From Streptomyces katrae (GTDB lineage Bacteria; Actinomycetota; Actinomycetes; Streptomycetales; Streptomycetaceae): a stretch of DNA of 6,437 nt. The notes below the pieces were generated by a model that worked only from the letters and a program-made list of their open reading frames with translations, had not been told where the DNA came from and made no database searches. This document shows, piece after piece, positions 1 through 5,675 of the stretch. A program made the translations under genes and the position numbers. The DNA is taken from contig NZ_JZWV01000720.1 of the NCBI RefSeq assembly GCF_000966975.1, positions 1 through 6,437 of the forward strand. The letters are read 5' to 3'. The first letter of the stretch is position 1, and every line of letters begins with the position of its first letter.

Positions 1-69
1 CGGCTTGGTGTCACCGCGAGGCCGTACCTGAAGTCGCCGGGGCGGCCGGGCCAGCCGATGACCTTGTCG

Positions 70-87
70 GCCGGCGGAACGGCCGGC
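70..87 (-). terminator. Possible weak terminator after the esterase
   Basis: GCCGGC (70-75) and GCCGGC (82-87) can pair around a 6-base loop, 33 bases past the esterase stop. The stem is only 6 bp and there is no T-tract. GC-only hairpins arise easily by chance in DNA of this composition, so this is tentative. Confidence 0.22.
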
Positions 88-120
88 GGCCGGGATTCCG
101 ATGGCGTGTGGCCGGTGTTG

Positions 121-1548
121 CTATGCGGGGCTGGTGCGTTCCCAGATCTGGCGGGATGCTTCGAGCGGGTAGGCGGTGTCGGTGGGTGGGAGGTTCCAGA
201 TCCTGGTGGTGGGCTGGTCGGGGGTGAAGCGGGGCCAGCCGGGGTCGCCGGTCCGTGCGAAGGAAGTCCAGGCGGTGCGCAGGCGCTCGGACAGGTCGGC
301 GAAGTCGGCGGGCGGTGGCGAGCCCAGGAACAGCGCTGCGTAACGGGTGTTGGGGTTGCCGAAGGTGAAGGGGACGTCGATGCCGTGGGCGGCCCCGAGG
401 GCGTGGCCTTGCCAGGTGAAGTCGTACAGCCAGGTCCGGCCGCCGGCTCGCGTGTGGGCTTGGGCGACGCGGGTGGTCGGCATCCGCACCAGCGCGTCGG
501 ACAGCACTCCTGTGAACAGGGCGTCGTCGGAGAGCCCCGGGTAGCCCTCGCGGTAGGCGGCGGCCGCGTCCTTGCCGAGGCCGACGGCTTCGGTGACCTG
601 CCCCAGGTCGATGTCCTGCGCTGCGGGGACCGGGCCCTGGCCTCGGTACTCCTCGTGGGTGAACCCGCAGATCAGGTCGACTTCGCCGCCCGCGCCCGCC
701 TCGAAGGCGGTCCAGGGCTGTCCGGTCACCAGGTCGTCGTCGACGACGGGGCCGAACGCGGTGAAGCCGTCTTCGGGGCCGCGCAGTGGCGCGTCCTGGA
801 CCGCGAGGAGCGCCTCGGGCGGCAGGGAGGCCAGTGCGTCCCAGGTCGCGGGGAGGCCCGCGGCCCGGGCGATTGCCGTGGTGGCGGCGTGGGCTTCGGT
901 GCGGGTGCGGGCTCCCGCCGGGATGCTCTGGGCGATCACGCGTCTGAACAGGCCACGCGCCGCGGGGGCGGACGCCAACAGGACAGCGGACGCGGCTCCG
1001 GCCGACTGGCCGAACACGGTCACATTCGCGTTGTCGCCACCGAACGCGGCGATGTTGTCCTGGACCCACTGCAGGGCCGCGATCTGGTCGCGCAGCCCGC
1101 GGTTGTCCGGGAAGCCCGACAGGTGACCGAAACCCTCGAAGCCGACCCGGTAGTTGAAGGTCACCACGACGACACCCGCAGCGGCGAGCGCGGTGGCGTC
1201 GTACTGCGGCATGCTCGCGGAGCCGTACTTCCACACGCCCCCATAGATCCACACCATCACCGGCAGACCGGCCGCACCCGGGTCGGGAGTCCACACGTTC
1301 ACGGTCAGGCAGTCCAGCCCGTCCCCGGGCCGCCATATCGCCGGTGCACCGGGTGCCGGGGCGAGTTGCGGGGGCGCGGCCCCGAACGCGAGCGTGTCAC
1401 GAACGCCGTCCCACGGCGAGGGCGGCGCAGGGGGCTGGAACCTCAGCGGGCCCTCGGGCGGGGCGGCGAATGGGATCCCACGGAAGCACGCGATCTGGTC
1501 CCGGCTCGTCCCGCGGATCTTCCCTGCGGACGTGACTACCACTGTCAT
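121..1548 (-). CDS. Type B carboxylesterase (para-nitrobenzyl esterase-like)
   Basis: This is a 475-residue alpha/beta-hydrolase of the carboxylesterase type B / cholinesterase family, expected to hydrolyse carboxylic esters. The nucleophile elbow is GQSAG with Ser182. The probable acid is Glu300 in GFTHEE, and the catalytic His is His388 in AAHGIDVPFTFGN. Other family landmarks are FRGIPFAAPP (22-31), LDCLTVNVW (78-86), FNYRVG (131-136) and DQIAALQWVQDNIAAFGGD (154-172). The oxyanion-hole segment reads WIYGGVW, with Tyr where many members have His. No signal peptide is seen, so it is probably cytoplasmic. Length is normal for a bacterial member. A longer frame would start at 1566, but the ATG at 1548 has GAGGAGG about 5 bases upstream and begins MTVVV, so I use it. 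It lies 269 bases downstream of the ABM gene on the same strand, which is far for one operon. The natural substrate cannot be read from the sequence. Confidence 0.95.
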   Translation of the reverse strand: MTVVVTSAGKIRGTSRDQIACFRGIPFAAPPEGPLRFQPPAPPSPWDGVRDTLAFGAAPPQLAPAPGAPAIWRPGDGLDCLTVNVWTPDPGAAGLPVMVWIYGGVWKYGSASMPQYDATALAAAGVVVVTFNYRVGFEGFGHLSGFPDNRGLRDQIAALQWVQDNIAAFGGDNANVTVFGQSAGAASAVLLASAPAARGLFRRVIAQSIPAGARTRTEAHAATTAIARAAGLPATWDALASLPPEALLAVQDAPLRGPEDGFTAFGPVVDDDLVTGQPWTAFEAGAGGEVDLICGFTHEEYRGQGPVPAAQDIDLGQVTEAVGLGKDAAAAYREGYPGLSDDALFTGVLSDALVRMPTTRVAQAHTRAGGRTWLYDFTWQGHALGAAHGIDVPFTFGNPNTRYAALFLGSPPPADFADLSERLRTAWTSFARTGDPGWPRFTPDQPTTRIWNLPPTDTAYPLEASRQIWERTSPA

Positions 1549-1562
1549 GCTGACCTCCTCGG
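1549..1562 (-). promoter_or_regulatory. Ribosome binding site of the esterase
   Basis: Read on the minus strand, this is GAGGAGG followed by a short spacer and ATG at 1548. It is a near-perfect Shine-Dalgarno match. It decides the start against the upstream in-frame ATG at 1566, which would place the ribosome binding site inside the coding region. Confidence 0.85.
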
Positions 1563-1817
1563 CCAAGACACCTGGCCGCGACCGGCCAGTGTGTTTCTAC
1601 GGCGCGGTGGCGGCCGGCCTTCTGCTCATTGCTCCGCGTGGGTATGCGGGGCGGGGTTGTCGGCGGGTGGGGCCCGCACGGGCGCAGCAGACCGGACTCA
1701 CGTCGCCTACCTGCCGGACACCACCTGACCGATAGACGGGCACCCGCCAGGCTCATTTCAGTGTCCAGCACGCAAGACCAGCAAGAACGCACCCGCCACC
1801 ATTCGCGGTGGGCAGAC

Positions 1818-2135
1818 TCAGGCGATGTGGCGGAGAAGACTGACGCGAAGCTCGCCGTCGAGGAGGTCGTCCATCCGGGCTGCGAAGTCCTGTAGGTGGG
1901 CGGTCTGGAGGTTCGCGGCGTGGTCGGCGCGGCTGCGCCAGATCTCGTAGAAGCAGAACGAGGCGGGGTCGTCCACATCCACGTGCAGGTTGTAGGTGAC
2001 GCAGCCCGGCTCGCGCGACGTGGGCGCCACGAGCGCTGTGAGTGCCTGGTGCAGAGCCTGCTCCTTGCCGGGCTTGGCCCGCAACTGAGCCACGACTGTC
2101 AATGCGTCAGATTCGATGTTCGTCATGTTCGTCAT
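1818..2135 (-). CDS. ABM-domain protein (putative quinol monooxygenase, YgiN-like)
   Basis: This is a 105-residue single-domain protein of the antibiotic biosynthesis monooxygenase (ABM) fold, a dimeric ferredoxin-like alpha/beta barrel. Visible family features are the first strand and helix, LTVVAQLRAKPGKEQALHQAL (12-32, a fragment of the domain), then EPGCVTYNLHVDVDDP (42-57), FCFYEIWRSRADHAAN (60-75) and the TAHLQDF helix (78-84) with His80. Members include cofactor-independent quinone-forming or quinol monooxygenases, and many have unknown substrates. The start at 2135 is the first ATG. A second ATG at 2126 is possible, and neither has a strong Shine-Dalgarno (a weak AGGAA lies about 14 bases before 2135). 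It is divergent from the MocR regulator across 100 bp, which suggests it is that regulator's target. The esterase lies downstream on the same strand. The family call is firm; the specific reaction is not known. Confidence 0.92.
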   Translation of the reverse strand: MTNMTNIESDALTVVAQLRAKPGKEQALHQALTALVAPTSREPGCVTYNLHVDVDDPASFCFYEIWRSRADHAANLQTAHLQDFAARMDDLLDGELRVSLLRHIA

Positions 2136-2191
2136 CAGGGTGCTGGGTGTTCCTGTTCATGGCGCGGTGACCCGTTGCCACCAGCTGCACA

Positions 2192-2252
2192 GGACGACGC
2201 TAGGGGCAAGTAGTCCGGCTATACAGTCCTCTTTCATGGACAATGACCGGAC
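2192..2252. promoter_or_regulatory. Divergent promoter/operator region of the MocR and ABM genes
   Basis: The plus strand carries repeated tetramer half-sites: GTCC at 2213-2216, GTCC at 2226-2229 and GGAC at 2238-2241. The arrangement is GTCC-N9-GTCC-N8-GGAC. Extra GGAC copies lie at 2192 and 2249. TATACA (2220-2225) is a plausible -10 box whose last base is 10 bases before the regulator ATG at 2236, while any -35 box is poor. MocR regulators such as GabR and PdxR are known to bind direct repeats in the gap between their own gene and the divergent target, and this layout fits that. The assignment to this regulator is inference. Confidence 0.42.
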
Positions 2253-3681
2253 CAATCGAGCAAGCGGCCTCCTCATCGAATTGTCCGAGGACGGCGGGTC
2301 GCTGTACGAGCGATTGACGAGCGGGATCAGGACCGCCATCGTGGAGGGCCGCCTGGGACCGGGCCACCTGCTCCCCCCGAGCCGCGCACTGGCTGCCGAA
2401 CTCGGCTGCTCCCGATGGGTCGTCAACGAGGCGTACACCCAGCTCGCCGCCGAGGGCCAACTTCAGACGCGGCAGGGCTCCGGCACGCGCGTCACGGCCC
2501 ATCCCACCAGGCCCAAACCGGACCGGGCACCAACGACCCGGCGGGCCCCTGCCGCACCACCGGTGGTGGCCGACCTCCGGCCGGGCACACCGGACGTGGC
2601 CGCGTTCCCCGCACCCGGGTGGACCCGCTCCCTGCACCACGTCCTCGCCACCGCCGACTGGGAACCGTCGGTCTTTCCGCAGGCAGCAGGGACGCAGCGG
2701 CTGCGGGAGGTCGTCGCCGCCCATCTCCGCCGGGTACGCGGACTGGCGGTCGAGGCTGACGAGGTACTCATCACCTGCGGCACCTCCCACGGAGTGTCGC
2801 TCGTCGCGCGGGTCCTGGCCGCACGCGGGGTCCCGCACCTGGCCGTCGAGGATCCCGGCTGGCCCCGTCTGCACCAGGTCGCGGCCGCCGCCGGCCTGCC
2901 CACCGAGCCGGTCGCCGTGGACGCCGAGGGCCTCGACGTCGAGGCCCTGACACGAACAGACGCCCGGGCGGTGCTGTGCGCACCGGCCCACCAGTTCCCC
3001 ACCGGCGCGGCTCTGTCCCCCGCACGCCGGAGGGCTTTGCTCACCTGGGCCGCGCAGCACGCCGCCGTCATCGTCGAAGACGACTACGACGCAGAGTTCC
3101 GCTACGACCGCAGACCCGTCGGCGCGCTGGCCGGCCTCGACCGCAACCTCGTGGTCTACCTCGGCTCGGTCAGCAAGACCCTGCATCCCGGCCTGCGTCT
3201 GGGCTGGATGGTCCCACCGCCGGCACTGCGCCAACCGCTGCTTGACGCCCTCGACACCGCGGCCGCCGGCCCCAGCACCCTGGACCAGCTCACCTTCGCC
3301 AGGCTCGCCGGCACCGGCGGCTACGACAAGCACCTACGCCGCGTACGCAAGACGTACAGGGCCCGCCGCGACGCCCTCGTCACTACGCTGGGCAGCCATG
3401 CCGTGATCCGCGACTGCGGCCCGGTCCGCGGCATCGCCGCAGGCCTGCACCTGTTGGTCCCCCTGCCCTCCGCACTCGACGACCACACGATCGTCGAACA
3501 CCTCGCAGACCGCGGCATCGCCACCGCCGCCCTATCCGGATACACCACCCGACACCAACCGCCGGCCCTCGTCATCGGCTACGGCCGACTCGCCCCCAGC
3601 CGCGCGCAGTGGGCAGCCGAACAGATCGCGGAGGTCCTCCTTGACCAGCTACCGACTCCACGCTCAGGGGTGACCGGCTAG
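2236..3681 (+). CDS. MocR/GntR-family transcriptional regulator with PLP-aminotransferase-like domain
   Basis: This 481-residue two-domain regulator has an N-terminal GntR-type winged helix at about 22-87 (SLYERLTSGIRTAIVEGRL, LPPSRALAAELGCSR, then the wing GQLQTRQGSGTRV). A proline-rich linker (about 88-112) leads to a class I aminotransferase-fold domain at about 113-475. PLP-site residues are present: EDDYDAEFRY (281-290), with Asp282 and Tyr284 as the likely pyridine-nitrogen and O3' contacts, and SVSKTLHPG, with Lys314 as the expected Schiff-base lysine. PAHQFPTG (250-257) is also typical. The domain should therefore sense PLP or a PLP-amine adduct rather than catalyse transamination. 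Length is normal for the family. An upstream start at 2116 would add 40 non-family residues and overlap the divergent ABM gene, so I choose the ATG at 2236. It has no Shine-Dalgarno and a -10-like box just upstream, suggesting a leaderless mRNA. The likely target is the divergent ABM gene. Confidence 0.95.
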   Translation: MDNDRTNRASGLLIELSEDGGSLYERLTSGIRTAIVEGRLGPGHLLPPSRALAAELGCSRWVVNEAYTQLAAEGQLQTRQGSGTRVTAHPTRPKPDRAPTTRRAPAAPPVVADLRPGTPDVAAFPAPGWTRSLHHVLATADWEPSVFPQAAGTQRLREVVAAHLRRVRGLAVEADEVLITCGTSHGVSLVARVLAARGVPHLAVEDPGWPRLHQVAAAAGLPTEPVAVDAEGLDVEALTRTDARAVLCAPAHQFPTGAALSPARRRALLTWAAQHAAVIVEDDYDAEFRYDRRPVGALAGLDRNLVVYLGSVSKTLHPGLRLGWMVPPPALRQPLLDALDTAAAGPSTLDQLTFARLAGTGGYDKHLRRVRKTYRARRDALVTTLGSHAVIRDCGPVRGIAAGLHLLVPLPSALDDHTIVEHLADRGIATAALSGYTTRHQPPALVIGYGRLAPSRAQWAAEQIAEVLLDQLPTPRSGVTG

Positions 3682-3712
3682 CAAGGCCGTTGGCATGCGA
3701 CATGCGGATGGG

Positions 3713-3737
3713 CCCGGGCTGAAGGCGAGAGCTCGGG
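3713..3737 (+). terminator. Probable terminator hairpin after the MocR gene
   Basis: CCCGGGCT (3713-3720) and AGCTCGGG (3730-3737) form an 8-bp stem with one G-U pair and a 9-base loop, 31 bases past the regulator stop. There is no T-tract, which is common for actinomycete terminators. Position and GC-rich stem are the only support. Confidence 0.4.
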
Positions 3738-3790
3738 AGCGCCGCGAGTCGGGCGGCCCTTAGAAGCCGCTGTCTTTCCGGGCGTGAGGG

Positions 3791-4183
3791 ATGTGCTTCT
3801 GGTCGTGGGGCTTCTGGAACAACGCGAGCTCACCGCTTGTGGACGAACTGCGGGAAGAGGCCGATCGTATCCAGGCCGAGCTGGCCGTGGCCGAGCGGGA
3901 GTGGAACGAGTGGGTCATCGCCCGCTTGCGCGTCGGCGAGGTGCTGGCGCCGGACGACGTCGATCCCGCCGGACCCGAGGCCTCCCAGGATCTGAGAGAT
4001 GCCGGTGAACAGCCGTGCGGCCCGAGCTTTCGGAGGCGGCTAAGCCGAAATCGGTGGTGCCAATGTGGCGTGCGGGGCTGGCCTGGTCGGCATTGTCGGT
4101 GGACCACCAGCGCATCCTGTTCGGCAGTCCCACCGAAGATTCCAGGTTGGTCGGGCGCGCTGTCGAAGGCGCCGGGCGTGTGA
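3791..4183 (+). pseudogene. Frameshifted remnant of a coiled-coil / winged-helix-like protein
   Basis: Three pieces in changing frames read as one decayed gene. Frame 2 encodes LVDELREEADRIQAEL and then WVIARLRVGEVLAP (about 3836-3954), a charged coiled coil. Near 4012-4030 the sensible reading moves to frame 1: PELSEAAKPKSVVPMW and then RAGLAWSALSVDHQRIL, ending at 4119. It then returns to frame 2 with IPGWSGALSKAPGV (4139-4180) and a stop at 4181. From memory, this order resembles a widespread actinomycete family of about 150 residues of unknown function: a coiled coil, a VVPxWRxGL segment, then a C-terminal part containing VPAKVE-x-x-RSKAKRL. Here the domain between QRIL and IPG is shortened and the conserved Lys/Arg helix is lost. 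The native start is unclear; the ATG at 3791 leads into a sequence unlike the family. It is probably non-functional. Family identity is from recall only. Confidence 0.5.
3804..3822 (-). repeat. Copy A of a short dispersed repeat (codes LFQKPHD on the minus strand)
   Basis: The plus strand contains GGGCTTCTGGAACA at 3808-3821, exactly shared with 5103-5116. Over about 19-20 bases only one position differs. On the minus strand one frame reads LFQKPHDQKHIPHARKDSGF before a stop at 3760. It overlaps the 5' edge of the coiled-coil remnant on the other strand. Confidence 0.5.
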
Positions 4184-4264
4184 GGGCGTCCGGCCACTTC
4201 TTGCAGGCACCCTGGCGGGTAATGCCCCCACACGGCTCCCAACTGCTCGTAACTTGCCCCGTCG

Positions 4265-4420
4265 GTGCCGGCCGTCGCCCTCTACAAGGCGGCCCGGCCG
4301 CTGTCCGGAGAGGCGAAAGCCCAGCTCAGGGGTGCAACACGGGCCGCGTTGCAGTCAGCGGCCAAGGGTGTGCGGCCGCCGACGGGGCGGAGCCAGGCCG
4401 GCGAGGCCATCCGGGTCAGT
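4265..4420 (+). pseudogene. Possible degenerate HTH-protein scrap
   Basis: Frame 2 reads ALYKAARPLSGEAKAQLRGA and later PPTGRSQAGEAIRVS. This faintly recalls small actinomycete helix-turn-helix proteins that have a basic helix followed by a GRSY-type recognition helix, but the central helix is missing and the frame runs into the opposite-strand gene at 4416. It may be only a chance reading in GC-rich DNA. Nothing else is supported in 4184-4415 apart from the hairpin at 4333-4353. Confidence 0.15.
4333..4353 (-). terminator. Possible terminator of the zinc-ribbon-like gene
   Basis: TGCAACACG (4333-4341) and CGCGTTGCA (4345-4353) form a 9-bp stem with one mismatch and a 3-base loop. It lies 62 bases past the minus-strand stop at 4416. 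There is no T-tract. It is tentative because the surrounding DNA looks like decayed sequence. Confidence 0.3.
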
Positions 4421-4877
4421 ACCCCTCGCGCACCTCGAAGACGCCGCTGTCCCAGTACACGGACGGCTTGTCGGCCTCACTCGGCCAGTCGCTCTGCAGA
4501 TGGCGGCGGCCGTGTCCGAGGGCTCCGACCCGGTGCGGGCTCAACCGCCCCGCCATCAGGTCGTCCGCTTCGGCGTCCGTGATCGGCAGAACGGTCCGGT
4601 ACTGTGCGTCCTGTGAGGCGACCCAGTCGACGTACTCGGTGAAGACGCTCGCGAAGGCCTGCGAACAGAGGCCGCAGCGCTGGACAGAGACGATGAAATG
4701 CGAGTCGTCCTGAATCATCCTTTCGACCCGGACCCCGTTGTGGCTCTGATGGTGCGCCTGGGCCACCAGGGCGTCCTCGGCGCAGCAAGCCGCGCACCCG
4801 AAGCCTGCGTGGTCACTTCCATACTGCGAACCCACGGACCCCCCCCGCCTGAGCTGTCCCTGATCGGCCGTCACCAT
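4416..4877 (-). CDS. Conserved-type protein with two CxxC motifs (putative zinc ribbon), function unknown
   Basis: I do not recognise a named family. The 153-residue product has CAACC (Cys28, Cys31, Cys32) and CGLC (Cys68, Cys71), spaced as expected for a zinc ribbon. Between them lie a His-rich stretch (AHHQSHNG, 41-48) and strand-like segments (VRVERMIQDDSHFIVSVQRC). After the second pair come FASVFTEYVDWVASQDAQYR and a polar tail ending YWDSGVFEVREGY. No signal peptide or membrane segment is seen. The frame could start at 4910. However, the ATG at 4877 has GAGGTGGG about 7 bases upstream, and the extra 11 residues of the longer form cover that ribosome binding site, so I use 4877. Protein-like composition, an ordered motif pair and a good ribosome binding site argue that it is real, although both flanks hold broken genes. 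A metal-binding or DNA/protein-binding role is inference. Confidence 0.75.
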   Translation of the reverse strand: MVTADQGQLRRGGSVGSQYGSDHAGFGCAACCAEDALVAQAHHQSHNGVRVERMIQDDSHFIVSVQRCGLCSQAFASVFTEYVDWVASQDAQYRTVLPITDAEADDLMAGRLSPHRVGALGHGRRHLQSDWPSEADKPSVYWDSGVFEVREGY

Positions 4878-4883
4878 AGCAAC

Positions 4884-4890
4884 CCACCTC
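4884..4890 (-). promoter_or_regulatory. Ribosome binding site of the CxxC protein
   Basis: The minus strand reads GAGGTGG, then a short spacer and ATG at 4877. It supports the shorter start over the in-frame ATG at 4910. Confidence 0.65.
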
Positions 4891-4927
4891 GCAACGGGGG
4901 GCGCGCCCATCTGCGCGGGTCACAGGG

Positions 4928-4960
4928 TGCGACAGCGCCCGATGCGACAGGGAGTGCGAC
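4928..4960. repeat. Three TGCGAC direct repeats upstream of the CxxC-protein gene
   Basis: TGCGACA occurs at 4928-4934 and 4943-4949, and TGCGAC at 4955-4960. The start-to-start spacings are 15 and 12 bases, and all copies lie 51-83 bases upstream of the minus-strand ATG at 4877. They could be regulator half-sites for that gene. No protein can be assigned from the sequence. Confidence 0.45.
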
Positions 4961-4988
4961 GGCAGCTGGCTCTCAGTGGCTGTTGTCG
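4957..4988 (+). repeat. Imperfect hairpin next to the TGCGAC repeats
   Basis: CGACGGCAGC (4957-4966) and GCTGTTGTCG (4979-4988) can form a 10-bp stem, with two G-U pairs in plus-strand RNA, around a 12-base loop. In minus-strand RNA the wobbles become A-C mismatches, so any RNA role would favour plus-strand transcription. No gene is served by it. Confidence 0.25.
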
Positions 4989-5050
4989 TTCTGGACTTGA
5001 GGACTGCGTTCTCGCTTTTCAGGCGTAGTTTCGGCCGTCTCGTGGGAGTG

Positions 5051-5070
5051 GTGACGTGTCGTCTCGTCAC
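5051..5070. repeat. Perfect 6-bp inverted repeat GTGACG-N8-CGTCAC
   Basis: GTGACG at 5051-5056 and CGTCAC at 5065-5070 are symmetric around 8 bases. This is a size and layout that dimeric repressors often use. It lies between the ligase remnant and the upstream region of the CxxC-protein gene. It has no assigned partner and may be coincidental. Confidence 0.25.
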
Positions 5071-5098
5071 TTCGATGGAGGTCGGGGATGCCGTCGGT

Positions 5099-5117
5099 CG
5101 TTGGGCTTCTGGAACAG
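5099..5117 (-). repeat. Copy B of a short dispersed repeat (codes LFQKPND on the minus strand)
   Basis: This is the second copy of the motif at 3804-3822. One minus-strand frame reads LFQKPNDRRHPRPPSK and then a stop, paralleling copy A in phase and in nearness to a stop codon. It begins within about 10 bases of where ligase similarity ends, so it may mark a junction. Confidence 0.5.
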
Positions 5118-5124
5118 CATGATC

Positions 5125-5520
5125 GCCGACGACCGCCTCCGTCGTCTCGCGCGTCTTGTACTTCTGCCGGCCCCGCACGGCAGGACGATGGGGCTCGTCC
5201 AGCCGCTTGAAGACCACGCCTTCCATCCCGACCGACGCCCACGTCAGCCACTCGCGCACCGTCTCCGCCTCGGTGGTCGACGGACACAGCACCCACGGCG
5301 CCGTCAACCGCCGTTCGGCGAACACGGACTCCAGCGCTGCCCTGCGCTGCCGGTACGGCCACGCGGTCGCATCCGTTGCGGACAGCCGCACCACGTCGAA
5401 CGCGACGAAATTCGCCGGCCACTCGCCCGCGGCCCGAGCCGTACCAGCGCCACGCCGGGCCGGCCCGGCCGCAGATCACAGTCCAGGACGGCAACGGTCG
5501 GGAACGGATCCGGCAGAAGT
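5125..5520 (-). pseudogene. C-terminal remnant of an ATP-dependent DNA ligase
   Basis: The clean part, about 5125-5460, reads on the minus strand in one frame: ARRGAGTARAAGEWPANFVAF, then DVVRLSATDATAWPYRQRRA and LTAPWVLCPSTTEAETVREW, then GMEGVVFKRLDE and QKYKTRETTEAVVG. These match nucleotidyltransferase motif III (FVAFDVV, about 5389-5409), motif IV (EGVVFK, about 5206-5223) and motif V (QKYK) of LigC/LigD-type actinobacterial ligases. Upstream the frame meets a stop at 5476-5478. A VLDCDL segment similar to the family VLDGEL lies in another frame (about 5472-5490), with the roughly 40 bases normally between them missing. The adenylated-lysine motif KxDG and everything before it are absent, and the Trp usually preceding motif V is Arg. 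Similarity stops at 5125, before any OB domain. It is a non-functional fragment, well under half of a normal ligase gene. Confidence 0.75.
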
Positions 5521-5665
5521 ACGCCGAGCCGTTGTTTTGCGGGTGGAATTGCCTGGGACCGCGCCCTGACACCGTGATCGACTGTGCCTGCCGCAGGGGC
5601 GCCCCTACCGCCCCGCCGGCCGGAAGGAAGCGCGTCCGTGCCCGAATGGGACGGTCGCACGCACG

Positions 5666-5671
5666 AAGGAG
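5666..5671 (+). promoter_or_regulatory. Ribosome binding site of the secreted protein
   Basis: AAGGAG lies 4 bases before the ATG at 5676. It selects this start from a long open frame that extends back to 5376, because the signal peptide follows directly. Confidence 0.8.
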
Positions 5672-5675
5672 AGAC

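Noticed and set aside
1..120. A minus-strand frame reading DKVIGWPGRPGDFRYGL, considered as a further gene
   Set aside because: There is no start codon or ribosome binding site in that frame and no recognised family. The segment is too short to judge.
11..1336. A 441-codon minus-strand frame overlapping the esterase
   Set aside because: It is an out-of-phase shadow with Arg/Pro-rich composition and no family motif.
58..1728. A 556-codon open frame on the plus strand
   Set aside because: It is antisense to the carboxylesterase, whose triad and family motifs are unambiguous. The Gly/Arg-rich translation is typical of a shadow frame in GC-rich DNA.
1796..1811. CCACC-N6-GGTGG hairpin just after the ABM stop, considered as a terminator
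   Set aside because: The stem is only 5 bp, the next pairs mismatch, and it starts within a few bases of the stop codon. It is too weak to call.
2116..2235. N-terminal extension of the MocR frame back to 2116
   Set aside because: It would overlap the start of the divergent ABM gene and add 40 residues unlike the family. The helix-turn-helix begins shortly after the ATG at 2236.
2200..3333. A 377-codon minus-strand frame opposite the MocR gene
   Set aside because: It is an antisense shadow of a clearly recognised regulator, with no domain and no ribosome binding site.
5376..5675. Extension of the secreted-protein frame upstream
   Set aside because: It overlaps the ligase remnant. The ATG at 5676 has AAGGAG upstream and is followed at once by a signal peptide.
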